Below are positions 1 to 16,200 of a DNA stretch of 64,000 nt, one piece after another. Where the stretch lies: the NCBI GenBank assembly GCA_964017155.1, contig OZ024854.1, positions 20,017,601 to 20,081,600 on the forward strand. Direction: 5' to 3'. The translations under genes were made by a program, and so were the position numbers. Every line of letters begins with the position of its first letter. The first letter of the stretch is position 1. Origin of the DNA: Oasisia sp. SBJ-2009 (Eukaryota > Annelida > Polychaeta > Sabellida > Siboglinidae). The notes below the pieces were generated by a model, which saw only the letters and a list, made by a program, of their open reading frames with translations, was not told the DNA's origin and searched no databases.

Positions 1-1119
<1,119 letters not shown>

Positions 1120-1217
1120 ATGGCGGGGCTACATGACGGTCCCGAATACGGGATAGAGGACTTTGTCCTGCTAGATACTGTCGACATGGAACCATTCATG
1201 AAAAATCTGAAACTACG
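1120..1217 (+). CDS. MYO1D: MYO1D exon 1, start codon
   Basis: Residues 1-33, beginning [19 protein letters not shown] and ending NLKLR, the usual short N-terminal extension before the motor core. The ATG at 1120 is the only one in frame with exon 2 and lies in a higher-GC stretch. Donor CG|GTGAGT; ends in phase 2, completing an Arg codon with the first base of exon 2. Confidence 0.93.
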
Positions 1218-4200
1218 GTGAGTTTGGTAGACTTTGGCTGTGAGAAATGGAGTCGGAAGTTGGGTGTCGCGTCGCGGTTGCTGGCTGTTCACGCCTCGGC
1301 CTGGCCCAGATTCACTTCCTGGTGTCTGACTAGATGGATGGGTCGACAAGTGATGCGATGACAGTAGCATTTTTTGTTTACCGCATTTTCCTATTGCATT
1401 AGATACTTATAGAGTCGCTCTTTAGACGTTGAAACATCGTAGTAGTATCAGACTATCGTACTGAAGACGAAGACGAACTGCATGTTGCCTAGTCACATGT
1501 ATTTGTGATCCATGTCACCGGCGCCGGCGGGACATGTTTAATTTACACTTACAGTCGGTGTAGACGCTGTGTCTAGGCAGTATAGCTGGGGCGAGGTCTA
1601 ACCTCTTCCAAGTAACTAGGAGCTGCAAGTTATGATTAGATGTGTGTTGTGAGTGGGCGTGAACCGAACAAAATGTTAGCCCGTTGCTTCAGTACTGTAT
1701 TATAGTAAGTTGACAGAGTTAACTCAGAATTGTGAAATTGTAATAATAAGTCATAAGACGTATAATTACATATTCAGATGTTGTAGATAGCTCAGTAACC
1801 CAGTCAGGATATTATGTGATTAACCCTTTGTGGTTGACCCCGACTTGACAAAGTCCAAGATGACCAGAAACGACACTGACAGAGACGAGAGTTCCCATTG
1901 TGGTAAAAAATGCATAATGAGTTAGATGTGGCATGTTTCAAAGGGAACCTAGTAGGGTAAGGATGTATGTATGTAATGTCAAAGGTGACATGTGTAATGT
2001 CAGGGGTGACACCTGTAATCGTGTAAGAAGTCCCCATATTGTTTCAAGCTTTGAGCAGTTTTGTTCACCTCGCTTTCCTGTGGTTTTGGGAAGAGGGTGA
2101 ATTAAGCCATCAGAATTGTTTTGTACTAACAGACCAGGCCAATACCAATGGCAGCGTAAGACCCAGTGCAGGGGTGCATATGTAACCTTTCTCATGCTCA
2201 CCAACTCTCAGATTTAGAGAAAGAATATGGTATGCTATTCTACAGGAGTTGTAATTTTCACAACAGAAAAGTCATTATGTCGTTATTATGATTTAACGTG
2301 TGTTGTGAGTGGGTGTGACATCAACAACTCACCATGTATTTCATCACCATCATAATTGTCCAAACTGCCGGGTTGATGGCAATGAACTGTTAAAAGGATC
2401 ATACAACAGAATCAAGTTTGATGCATCAGTAATGCACCATCGCACTACATTGTGACACCCGGCTCAGTGGCAGTGTTGACACTGACACTGTGTGACAGCT
2501 GACCCACTCTACACTCAGGAACTTTCTGCTTGTGGGGAACATCCACAAAAATACTTATGCATCAAAGTGTGGAGTGTGGACACTATAGCCACCTCTGTAA
2601 GCATACATTGCACACATAAGATATACTGATCTTTTATGCAATGTTCGTCCAGTCTTAATCTCCACTTTATGGTATTCCTTTAATTTGACCCCACCCAATG
2701 TGTACAGCATTCCTGCCTTGTAAATGGTATGCAGTAACATAGACCCCAGTCAGACACTGTTACCCTCAGCCTGGCACTGTCCTTGGGGATGTTATTTGTA
2801 GATGGCCCCTGATGACAAACTGGTAGCAGCTACACATGGCACTATCAGGGTGACATCATTGCAGTCAGCCTTGTGACATGTGACAGCAGTTTATGTTTCA
2901 TCCATTCCGTTATGTGGGGACAATCGCTATCTTTCTGGGTGCAATGCACAAATGAAATGCTAATTAATTTGAGAAGATAGCAGTTTTGCTATTTATTTAC
3001 TCCTTGGAATTTAATTTGTAGGATGTAGGGTGAAATCTCGAACAATTCGGCCAACACACATTCTAATGTGCTCCACCATCTTGAACTAGAGCTACAAACC
3101 CTGTCAAAACAACATTACCCCCGGTACTACTAAGAGCAATTGTGGGTAAAATATTGTTGAAATTGACCTGAAATGTACTATTTTATGTTTCTGACTAAAA
3201 TATTAAATTTAGCCATTTGTTCTGCATACATTTCATGTGTTAATATACAACACAAATACAGTTTTATCATTTTGGGGTTTGGTTATTACTGTTTTGTAAT
3301 TTGTGAGTTTTGTTATTTGTGAGTTGCATACATCTCAACTAAAGTGGATTTGACATTTTCAAGTTATTCATAATTGAATACAATTGTTGCTAACCAGGGC
3401 TGTTTGCTGTACATTACAGTACAAGTCACCCCCTAATTGTGCATCCAGGCATACAGCCGACCTATTTATAGAGTTGTACATAAATTGCCTTTGCAGGGTC
3501 ATGACCCAGTGAACAATGATTGCAAAATGTCTAAATCCTTTTATTTCACAATAATTGGGCACTTATGTTCAATATGAATTTATGGTTAGTTGAGCATTTG
3601 TAGTCTTGAGCAAACACTTGTAGAAACTTGAGCAGTTTCCTACATATTTTGTTCCTCGTGTTTGTATGTATTTCTATTTTAAAGCACAACAATATGACTT
3701 AGGATTGGGATTGTTGATATGCAAATAATACATTGAAGCAGTCATTGGAAATATAATTCTAGTTTATGGTGTGTATGGTTTAGCCATATCTGACATCAAT
3801 TAGTCTGGGAATATGCGGGCTAAATTCAAATAAAATAGTTTTTTTAATCCTGTAAAACTACACATATATGTTTTTTGCCAGTCTGGGATGGAGTTACTGT
3901 TAGGTATACAAACTGAATGGTTAAACTTAAAAACGGGGTTATACAACATATTTTGTTGACACACTTTCATATCCTGTTCGTATTGTGTACAGTCTGACCA
4001 TTTGTTTGTTTATAGTCTAATCTTGTGAATCTCTCACTCAATACACCCATTGGCAAATATCTGTATTGTGTAGATATTCATAGATTAAGATGTTAAGAAC
4101 AACATATTCACATTGCATTGACCGGAAATATTATGTCTTGTTAGAAAGTGTTTACCAATAAATACCAAGTGTTCATTTTTGACACTGACAGGCTGTGTTT

Positions 4201-7200
4201 TACATATCACGTACCCAGTGGTATTGTATAATCATTAAACTAGATCAGGAGCAGCATAAGTGGGATTTATTTAAATACTTGTGCCTACAATCCCAGCCAC
4301 TGCATAACATCTGTACACAATACACATGTATTGACAAGAATTTTTTGGAATCTGGTGTATTTAATTTTGTCTGTTTTAGTTTTAAAAAAAAACACCCTCA
4401 CCAGTGAACTAGTTAACAGCAAGTTTGGTAAATTTTAACTGCCACATCAGATATGCCTAGTTTTGTCTCACCACCTACCCCTATAATGCTGCCAGCATAG
4501 TGTTTGAATGTTTCGTTTATAATTTATATATTTCATATGTATTATACATGGATATTCAGTGGGCAGTGAGACGTGTATATACTTTCAACACATTTGTTGT
4601 ACAGTAGTAAATTAAGAAACCAAGGATCATACTTGCTTACATTTGTCTTACGTATTTAGCTAATGGAACATAAATATCAAGAAGTCCATGATGCCTTTAC
4701 TCTTCAGTCTTCCACTGTGTAGTGCATGCTCTTTCTGAATTATGATTCTGGCATTTCACCTTGAACTGCATAACTTCCAACACATTTCAGGTTTGAGAAA
4801 GGGAAGATCTACACATACATTGGTGAGGTGGTGGTCTCTGTGAATCCATACCGACCACTCAACATTTACGACAAGGAGTTTGTGGACATGTACCGAGGCC
4901 GAGAGATCTATGAACGCCCCCCTCACATCTTTGCAATTGCCGATGCAGCCTACAAGGCTATGAAGAGACGTGGTCGAGACACATGTATTGTCATATCAGG
5001 TACGATGCTTTTGCTCTCATCTAACACCAGGGGTTTGGAAACAGATTAAAGAATGAATGAGTATTTTTTATTGAAAATAATTGATATGGTAACTTTTATT
5101 GAAATATGTTTTTAAATATAAATTATATTATTTATTTTGTTTATTTAAACTACTGGTTATTTCAACCAGGTTTTTAGTTTAAACAATTGTTTTTATTAAA
5201 ATTATTTAGTTTAAATAGCGGTAATAATGTTTATTTAAATTGTTTTGTTTAAAGAATCGTTTTTATTTAAATTATTTATTATAAACTGGGTTAGTTAAAT
5301 AATATTTTTAAAGGTTTTATTTTAAAGAAACTTTCATTTAAATAATGTTTGTTTCAATAAATTTCTATAATTGTAGATCACAGTCAGTTTTAACACACTA
5401 TGTTTAAGGAAAAATATTTTTATTTGGTTGTGGTGGCCTGAACAGTAAACGCACATCTAGAGTACTCTCCATCTAATTAAATATATGTTTGTAAAGATAT
5501 AATCACAAATACCACACAAATTCACCCGTTATTATATGATACATGACATAACAAATGCACCCGCTATTACTATTATATAGGTGACACATGGCATACTACA
5601 CAATTCAATGCCTAAAATAGTTTAATACCTGAAATTGAATAGCAGGTGTGGCGTATTGCTTACAGCCATTGGCATGTGGCTGACACTGTGCTGTGCAAAC
5701 ACAAACACACATATACACTATAGAAACGATCACTATCAAACTATCTGTTGCGTTGTTGTGACTGTGTTGCGCTGTTGTGACTGAGGTGTTTTAACGTTTC
5801 ATTGCCCAGTACAAAGCCTTGTGTCTACACCATTACAGTCATATTCAATGCCGATCAATTATTCAGCAGTACACCTGCGTCTATAAATAGCCTGCTGACT
5901 CAGGTGTGCAGGTCCATCTGATAGTCACGGATGGAGAAAATGCAATGTTCGGCAAAAGCCTCAGATGCCACTTGCTCTTATTACCCCCAAATTTAAGCAG
6001 GTTTCTCTGCAAATGTATTTTCTCTTGTGGCTGTAGGTGATTAAGTACTCAATGGGTCCTCAGGTTACACACACCTGGTCATTGCATTGTGTTCAGAATA
6101 ATGGATTTAGCCACTCTGAGCTGAGCTTACTGGGTGTTAAGACAGTGTATATATTTTTTATTAATAATAATAATATTTCATAATGGACAACATCACACCA
6201 ATGATCTCTTAGATGTGATAAAAACACTCTCAGGAATAGAAACACTGCCAGGACTTCTCAGTGTTCTGAGTCCATTCCCCTTCTGGGTGTTGTTTTTAAT
6301 GGATGTGGTCACATTGTGGTGTGATCTAATCCAACTCATGTTTATTCAAAGAATACTTCTTTGTGTCATGCCTGTGTTATTCCACCTGGAGACTTTCATC
6401 AGTGTGGGTAGAGATCTCTGCTAGTTCCCTGATAAGTAGAACTCGGTTAGCAGATCTACATCTGCTGGTAGTTAAGCACTGTAACTTAGAGAAGTATGTA
6501 CAGCAAACAGTATCTCGATATCCAGATTCCAGACCAGGGCCTTAGTCAAAGACCCATGTCCCATTATTGGAACAGGTTTTAGGAAAATCACGTTTTTGTG
6601 TTTGGAAAACAGGATTTTTATTTTTCAAGATACAGCGAATTATGATACTGTGTTAGACCATGACATATTTGCTAGTTTTCCATAAACAAGATTTGTGTTG
6701 TCATAAAATGTGCTTCAAGGTTTTGGAAGACCCTCAAGGGGGTGCATCTGGACATTTGTGAAGAGCCTCAGCACCTGAATGTGCACCACCTTCTGATGAC
6801 TGGTGCATGTTAATGGGTTTTTCATGAACATAACTGGTAAAACGAGAACCGGAAATGTCACAATTCAGAAAACACCGGAACTTTTTGAGAGAAATCATGT
6901 AACAATTATTAAGCACTCTAAGTTAAGAATTCTTAAATGTTATTTATTTAAGCTGGCTTACTTACAGAGGAACTATGCTTTTATGACACTTTTGATCCCC
7001 AATACAGGGCAGACGGTGGCACTGTGTCAATGTTAGTAGTAATCATAAGTTATAGTAACATTGACAATAATAGTATGTGTTAGAACGAATCTAGGTCACA
7101 GATGGATAGCAGTTTCAGTGGTTTCCATTATACGGATGGAATACTAGACTTTAAGAGAACACACCTTGATTTATTACCAAAGACCGGTTCCCCATATGCT

Positions 7201-10200
7201 CTAGTTTCCATATCTCATCTGTTTAGTTTTTAGTAGTACGAATCAGAGTTATTTTCCATAGATTACATATTAACATAAACACACACCAGTTGTAGCCCCA
7301 GGACTCTCTGTCCCAGTGTTGATGCTGCCACTGCGTTGATTTTGGCAGCTGTCTGGTTGGTGGCACATTGATTTGGCAAACACTGATGTAGCAGGACATT
7401 GATTCTATGGTCATAAAACAAGGCGTCACAGATGTGATTGTGAGCCGTGACTGACCACTGACCAGCAGGGCAAAGACAGCAGACTGAGTCAGTCAGACCA
7501 TGGTCAGACATCACCACTTGGTCCCCAAGGCAAACTGAACCATCAAGTTTAAAACTAAATTACACGGTATTTTATTACCATTTATGTTATTAGTCATTTT
7601 GTTGTATTTTGGAGAAAATACAGTGGATTTACTGTTTTGATTTAAGACCCAGGACTGTGTGAAGAGAGATTTGGTGACATTGGGGAGTAGAATAATTAAG
7701 GGAAATGGAGAGGGAGTGGAAAGGGAAATGGAGGGAAGTGGCCGGGGAGGGGAGTAACAGAAAGAGGAAGAGAGCAGAAATGAAGGACCAGTATTGATGG
7801 TTGAATCAGTGTTGACACCAGAGACAAGGAGGAAGTAGGGCTGTTACAACGGAAGTATTTAAAAGTATACTGTATGCCACTGTCAGTGGCAGTCTGTCAT
7901 TGTGCACTGAGTAAATGGGAAGCCTGTTCTGTTGGTGACAGTGTTTGTGTGACACATGACTCATCAGACACATAATAATGTGCACAAGTTGTCACCATGA
8001 GTCATTCTATTCTCTCCGTGAATACTGAATCCGCCACTGTCCTTACAGAGTAGAAAAAATTGAGTTGACAACATTTCTAGGAGTACACAGAGATGAACAT
8101 TTGAGCTGGACAATGAATATTATTAATAATTTGTCCCATAAAATTGCATGAAATGTAGGAATGCTAATCAAATTAAAACATTTTCTCCCATTGTACACCA
8201 TGAAGACTGTACTATTCATTAATATTATCTAATCAGCAATACTGGATTCTATTATACCTTACTTACTTTATTATTATATATTTTATTGTTTATATATAAC
8301 ACAAATGTCTTAACATTATTATGTTCTGGTGGTCCTCGGTAGTAGCCCTTGGGGGTGTCTAGAGGGAGTCCACGGTTAGTCGGTTACATTTTTATACTCA
8401 CTTGTATGCTTCATCCTTCATACATGGGGTTACTGGCATACAAGGTGTGATCCGAAAGTCCCCCGACTATACAGATAAAATGAGGCTTACTATAGTAAAC
8501 CTACATGTTTATATTGGCCCCTTTGATACGGTCCTCTTGGGAATAGACATCAGGCCCAGCTCTGGTCCCACTGTGGGAAGCTCATCTGCACGGAATCATG
8601 GGTATGTTGTTCAACACTTGTGCTATTGCATTGGAATCTTAGTGATCATCAACATCCAATCGACACTCTTTAGCGGGATCTTCTATCTTTGGGAACAGGA
8701 AGAAGAGACTCTGTTGGCGGACCCAGGGGAGTAGGGAGGGGGAGGGGGAGGGGGAGGGGGGGGGCACTGCCTTGTTGTTTTTGGCAAACTCACTGCACAG
8801 ACAGAGGTGCAGTGAGGGCCAACACACTGCACAGACAGAGGTGCAGTGAGGGCCAACACACTACACAGACAGAGGTGCAGTGAGGGCCAACACACTGCAC
8901 AGACAGAGGTGCAGTGAGGGCCAACACACTACACAGACAGAGATGCAGTGAGGGCCAACACACTGCACAGACAGAGATGCAGTGAGGGCCAACACACTGC
9001 ACAGACAGAGGTGCAGTGAGGGCCAACACACTACACAGACAGAGGTGCAGTGAGGGCCAACACACTACACAGACAGAGGTGCAGTGAGGGCCAACACACT
9101 GCACAGACAGAGGTGTAGTGAGGGCCAACACACTACACAGACAGAGGTGCAGTGAGGGCCAACACACTACACAGACAGAGGTGCAGTGAGGGCCAACACA
9201 CTGCACAGACAGAGGTGTAGTGAGGGCCAACACACTACACAGACAGAGGTGCAGTGAGGGCCAACACACTACACAGACAGAGGTGCAGTGAGGGCCAACA
9301 CACTGCACAGACAGAGGTGTAGTGAGGGCCAACACACTACACAGACAGAGGTGCAGTGAGGGCCAACACACTACACAGACAGAGGTGCAGTGAGGGCCAA
9401 CACACTGCACAGACAGAGGTGCAGTGAGGACCAACACACTGCACAGACAGAGGTGCAGTGAGGGCCAATACACTGCACAGACAGAGGTGCAGTGAGGGCC
9501 AACACACTGCACAGACAGAGGTGCACTGAGAGCCAGTGGTGTACCACTTGTGTAGACATGTCGTCCTCACTCCCTCCCTCAAACCCCCTCCCTCAAACGC
9601 CATAGGATCATGTTATAAAAGTGAGAATACATTGCCGTAAACCAAACAACAGGACAATGATGATGCCTATGTCACTAATCATTCACAGACAGACTTACTG
9701 ACTGTTATTGGTTTAGTGATTGATATATTCTTGGTACATTGGTTCTGGATGGTTTCGTGATTGGTACAGTCCTAATGTATTGGCTGCAGTATTGTTTGAT
9801 GAAACACATTCCTCGGCCACCTACACGGTTATCTGGTTATCGAGATAATAACCAAATTTAGTTTACAGCTGTAAGCCCTTAGCAAAGTGTTATCAGGACA
9901 AATGTATGTTGGCACACATTGCTTATCAGGTACATATCCCCAAGTGGACATGTCCATATCACCTCCTGTCACAGAACTGGGTGACAAAAGTGACATTTTC
10001 TCAATGTTTCAAGGATGCTCGGTCTAATTAGAATGTCAACATTTCACGGATAGTTAAAACATTAGACTGGGGTTTAACAGAAAATCAAGAATGGTCCTTT
10101 GAACTTGAGTATAGCAAGTATGTTGCAAAACAGTTTGAAAAGTCTGTTTTGAGACTGAATAATGCAAACAAATTGGCCATTCAACAAAAATGTTGTACAA

Positions 10201-13200
10201 ATTTATGATACACTATCACCATTGTCTAATCAAAGTCTATGTAACAAAGTAAACAGCTATTCAATTCATTGTAATAATTCGAGGAATGTTACTTAGATAA
10301 TTACAGTTGTCAGTTTCATTTTCCAATCATGCTTAATCTTGTTCAGTTTTAAGTACAGGTATTGAGTGTATTGACATCCTTTCACATAATATGTGTTCAT
10401 CTTTTGATAATCATACACCATTCATTAAGGCAAACTTTTATAACAGTTTGTTTGCAATCCATAGATAAAATAACTGTTACTGCTTAAAAATAATATTATC
10501 TAACAAAGAGAGCATCCCTTTCACAAGACTATAAAGAAAAAAGTATGACAAATCTACTAGCCCTGCCAACCATGATGCATCACTGTGCAGATAAGTGCCT
10601 GCATAGATGCATGCTTTGTGTACAGATGTAATCTATGCCATAATTTGCTCTCACAGGTGAAAGCCAACATATATGTTTTTCAGCATCTGTAATAATAAAC
10701 ACCAGACCTGGACGCAGATATTATTCTATGCTGTTTGCTGTGTCAGTGACTACAGTCTGATGTCTGCTCCAGATACCTGTGTAGGTCGAACCTGTGGTGA
10801 AATGTCTTGAATAACATTCCATGAGAATTTGTCACTTTGAGGAAAATGAAATCTAGGCTATAGTGATAAACTATCTTAGCATCAATTTAGCCTAGATTTC
10901 ATTTGTAGTATTGACTGGTGTATTTACAAGCAGCCATAAAAATGATATATCGTATATCTGACAAAGTATACCACTGTTAGGTTTTCACAAAACAAGATGC
11001 CAGTGTCATTAACATTAGTATCGGGAATCAGCTTGATTTTACTAATTGGCCATAAGTTTGGTAAAAGAAATCAGTGATTGGGTATTCACCCTCTTATATA
11101 CAGTAATCAATTTGTGGATGGCCAGTCTTAGCAGTTTGATTGGTAGATGGCAATACTATTTCTACACTTTGATTGTTCGCAAGGTGGTCGCAATAATAGT
11201 GCAAGCCATCAGTAACAATTGATGTAAACGTGTGATCAAAATTAACGTTGATGACAATTTAGGCAACTTTCTGTAGCAAATACATAATATGCAGGAGATT
11301 GACCCCAACATGATGTTTAAAGATTTAGTAAATTTAAAATGTATTGTTTCTTCCCATAATGCTTTGTGTTTGAACATGTCAGTAAGTCTACTAGTGTGGT
11401 AGTTTGAACTATGCAAGTAGCATGTGTTTCATGGCAAAAACAGACTTTGGCCATTTGATAATCATTATATTTCACTAAAAATAATTGTTAAGTGAAAAGA
11501 TCATTATTAATGCAAAACATCAATAAAATTGGTTGATCAACACAGTAGGACCACAGTGCATGCAGTGTAGGATTTCTGCTTGGTAGTAATTGCAGAGTGG
11601 GTAAGTACTAAGTAGTAGCTCATTTTATTTATAGCACGATTAGCTCCCAGATGTATGTTTTTATAAGACAATGACACAAACCACTGCAGTTTGTTCAGCC
11701 TCGGGGATCTCCTGATCACCCAGCAGGGGTCGTATCAAAGGGGAAGTTGTACCCATTGTAAAACCCATTGTGGATGGGTAGAAATACCACTGGACAGGTA
11801 AACAAAAGGAGCAAAAAACAAGGAGCAAAAAAGACTTAAATGTCAGATATTGTCATTTATGCCTTGAAAATGGATGTCACATGTGTATTTGAACATAGTT
11901 TATTTCAGCTCATAAAACATTATAATCTCAACTGGCTTGTATGAATCACTTAACGGATCTCCCAGTTAACATGCACGTGAATGTGTCTACTGTCCACCCA
12001 CAAAAATCTGACTGGCAAATATTTGATCCTACATAAAGCCCTGCTCTCTGAGAACTGTGTTGTTGCTTTCATTTAGACGTTATCCTTCTGCTGGAAGTGG
12101 TTTCTGTCAGCATCAGTCAGGAACTTAGCCCCCTAAAAATACTGATTGTTGATAGATAATTTTTTACTATCACAATTATTGCAAAGTGAGTGAGTTTGTT
12201 TTTGCAAAGCATCATTAGTTTGAGATATCAAACATTGTAGATTGTAGTATTGCAGTTAAATTTGCCTGTTTGTATTTCTGTCTTATTGTTGTAAACAATG
12301 TTCTGAGTGCAATGTTCTGCATACAATGTTCTGAATAAACTTTATAAAAAACTGATCTACTTAAATGTTTTTTTAGTGGGCCGACTGAATTGGTATTTAG
12401 GGAAAAAGTTGGCCACGGTCAGATGCTAAGACATTGGGACCTAAGAATAGCAGACAAAGTAAAAGACCTCTCACAAAACCCTACACATGGTAAATGTAAG
12501 CGCCAGGTGCACACCCAAAGATTGTGATCTCAATTGAATAAGGCCACATTTGGTGTATCCATGGGAAATGTCAGACTGGGCTGTTCTTGTGTGAACGAAT
12601 ACAGTGCACACAGCCACTTGGTATGTGTACCCATAAATGCCCTATTTAGTTCCGTCATATTTTGTCCAACAGCCACCTTTTGTGTGGGACACAACTACAG
12701 AGGCACCAAACATAGACAGGCGGTGTGAGCTTAGAAAATGACACTTAAAAAGAACTATGCAGGCTGTTTTTGATAGTGGCATGGTCACATGTGACCGCAC
12801 AGTATCACATGTAATACTGTGACAGCGTACTGTGACAGCGTACTGTCACCTAATGAACCGTGTGTGCAGTGATGCAGAGATAGTGAGTACAAATGTGAAG
12901 GAATGCGAAGAATGATTACATCAGGGCCTGTCTTGCAGCTCGCTGTCGCACTTCACAGGATTGGCTGCACACAGAGAGATGACTAATGTGGAGTTTGAGC
13001 TGACTGTGCAAGGGCTGTACGTGTATTGGGAAGACACGTGTTCAAGTCATGCCCTGACAGCCCACCCATCGCCATGGTGTGTCTGGTGCATCTTTCACGG
13101 TGCACAAAACTGCGCATCCACAATCTCTTTGTAGTGCAGTGATTGTAATGCAGCTGAATACTTCCCAGTGAAGCCAAGGAAGAGGTCTGGCAGGGAGTGG

Positions 13201-16200
13201 ACTGCGGAGGTGTGAGCAGTCCAGTGAGAAGTGAACCACACACAGTGTAAAGCACTTTGTGTGTCTAAGGGCCGGATACAACGTAACATTAGACCTCCAG
13301 TGCTAGGCCTGACACACGCCTGCGTGATGTTGTTGACAAGTAAATGACTGCACACACACAGAGGCACAGCAACTGTTGAAGCAGACGTCACGACTAAACT
13401 GTCACGACTTATGACTACTCATGTCATGACTGCACTGTCACTTAATTGTGATGCCCATATTTGGACGATTCACCGCCTACACACCCTCATATAACACAAT
13501 GGGACCCCCCTGACTGAGATGACTGGTCTGACTGACACCCTCAGGCTCATAACTTCCATCACCCTGGCCTTGGTGTAAGTAGAACAATAAAACAAAAGAC
13601 TGCATGTTGTTTGAACAACAAGCTGTATTCCCTGCAGTGGTGTTGTGTGGTGCACACTAATGACTACCTGAGTTACCCAGCGGTGCTTGGGGGGAAAGGC
13701 AATCACCCATACTCAAATGTTTGAAAATTGCTTGACATTGTTTCAGTGTGTCCTGGATATAAGTCGCATGGTCACACCATGATGCAACAAAATGCTAATA
13801 TGTGGCTTATGGAGTTATTGTAAGGTTACATCTTCTGACAGCCTTTTGAAGTATCGAGCCCCCGAAGTTACCCCACCTCTGGACAGATTTTTAATGTGTT
13901 AGTCTATGAACCATTCCAATGGGCATGCAAAATTTATTACATGCAAAAGTGACAGAAATGTGGGTCTGCAATCACTCCACGTATATGGAGGAACACTCTT
14001 TTATAGCATAGTTGAATGCCGAAGCTCCTTGTTATTATTGATAGGAATGTGGTCAGTCTGTACTTATACAATCCATCAGATATAAGGTGGATGTGATTAG
14101 ATTGCCATCCTCCAGGGCGCAGTGTTGCTGTAAGTAGTGATCTGTCACCAATTATCCTCTGCTGCTATCTCTGGTCTTCATCTGATTTACTGTGTTATCA
14201 AAAAGTCTTGTCACACTGTCCTTGTCAATGGATGTAAAGGCAGTTCTTACATAGCGCAGTATCCAGTCCTGAGGACCGCTCAAAGCGCTTTACACTTTAC
14301 TTCCCTGACAGACCTGTTCACTCAGACACCATCTCGGCTTCTCTAGGAAGCGTCCAGCCATATGCTACAATTAATGCGCGAAGGCTGCTCGTACACATAT
14401 CCACCACTGTCTATAGCCAGGTACTCATTTATTCAGCTGAGTGAACTGGAGCAATGTAGAGTGAAAAAACTTGCCCAAGGTTTTAACACCGCAGCCAGGA
14501 TTCGAACCCGGGTTCTCGTAGTCGAGAGTCCGAAGCTCTACCCCTGAGCCACTGCGCTCGATGTCCCAGCAGCCTACACAGGTATTAGTAGTCCACACAA
14601 GGACTGATGAACCGTGACATCAGTGGACAGTAGTGGCTGTCCACTGATGTCTCCAGTAGCACCCATGTCCATTACATGGGAGTTATTGGGGACAGACAGC
14701 CCATTCACTCGGTTAATCACTACATACAGGTCCATTGACAGGGCAAGCCAGGCTTGATGTCACCGAGATTGAACTGTTTTCATGACTGTGCAGAACAAGT
14801 GACATGACCATGCAAGCATTGTTGACATGACCACAGCACTACAAAATTAAGCCTGTGGGTATGATCCAAGTAGACTTGTTATCTTGACATAACCCAATAG
14901 GTCTGTTGGCATAACCCATAGATATAACTTTGTGGCATGACCCAGCAAGACAAGTTGGCATGACCCAGCAAGACTGGTTGGCATGACCTATATAACAAGG
15001 CCAAAATATTGTGTATTGACATGGTCAAGCAGTGCAGTTGGCAAGGTCAAGCAGTGGCTATTACCTGTTGGCATTGCATTACCTGTTGATATGATCCAGC
15101 AATGCCCATTGGCATGGCCCAGAAAAGTCTATTGTCATAATTTAACCCATTAAGACATCAACAGGGCTTTAAACAAGAGACTCATTAAATGTACGACTTA
15201 ATACCTGTTAAAATGATATTAAATTTACTGTATAGTTCTGTTACCAATACAAAGTGTCTGACTGAGGGATAACAGTTCTAACAGCATCGTAGTTTGATAA
15301 TTGCCTTTGATTCGGTAGACTGAACAAGTTCAACACCTTGGTGCAGCGTAATACCATTAGTGTGGATCAAAGGTATGCTGTGTCTGTGGCTGCTGGCACA
15401 AGCACACTCGCGTGCTTCTATAGAGACACTGGAAATAGTGTTGCTATGCTCAGAATGAGCAACAGTCGATGAAGTAGTGGTGTGAATCACTATGAATACA
15501 TCATCAGTAATGGGTGACTCACATGTCTGTGGTTGGGTGTGTTACTGTCAGTTAGCAGCGTAGAGACTGTCTCTTGTAACTCGCTCTACAAATATACATC
15601 TTTGATATAAGAATTGCACCAGCAGCTAAACAGTACAATTATAAGTGAAATTCACATTCTATCTGTCGTGCAAACAAAACCACTCATGACATAACTCGTG
15701 GTGCATAACACATGTATAATGATTATTATTTTGTTTGAAGTTGGTTTATTTACAGTGATTTGGTGATGTGTTATGTCCGTGAAGTGTTATGTCATAAATT
15801 TTAGCACGTGCGCCCAGTTTCACACTGCTCAAGTCTCAGCAACACAGATACATGAGATATTATGTATGAGGAAGACCAGTTTGAAAAACGTTTTTTTCAG
15901 TGGTATTCCCATAATCAAAATTAAGTAGACTTAGCAACATACTCGGCAACACATACACCACATGGTAATAGGGCGAGTAAATGTACTACTAATGGCACTA
16001 CAGTAGTGGAACCTGCACCAGTGGAATGTGCGTGGTCTGGGGCGGGGCAATGTGCTCTGTCACACCTGACTAATGACACAACACAGGTAAATAGTGGTCT
16101 GTGATTGTAACGTATCACCAGAGGCAAACTTTTTACTGCTCCTTTTTCCCGTCAACCGCACCTGATTCCGCTGTTCTGCATATGAATGGCTCTAGTCAGT

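Noticed and set aside
8790..9512. 240-codon minus-strand repeat protein (Cys/Leu/His-rich)
   Set aside because: The 34-bp period read three times gives a 102-bp codon repeat by necessity; no domain, no splice sites, and the same sense is open in shifted frames.
8789..9527. CRISPR-like array
   Set aside because: No unique spacers; units are contiguous and the genome is eukaryotic.
14495..14562. A genuine tRNA gene on the minus strand
   Set aside because: A and B boxes are present, but the anticodon arm does not fold well and the sequence continues into the SINE body shared with three other copies.
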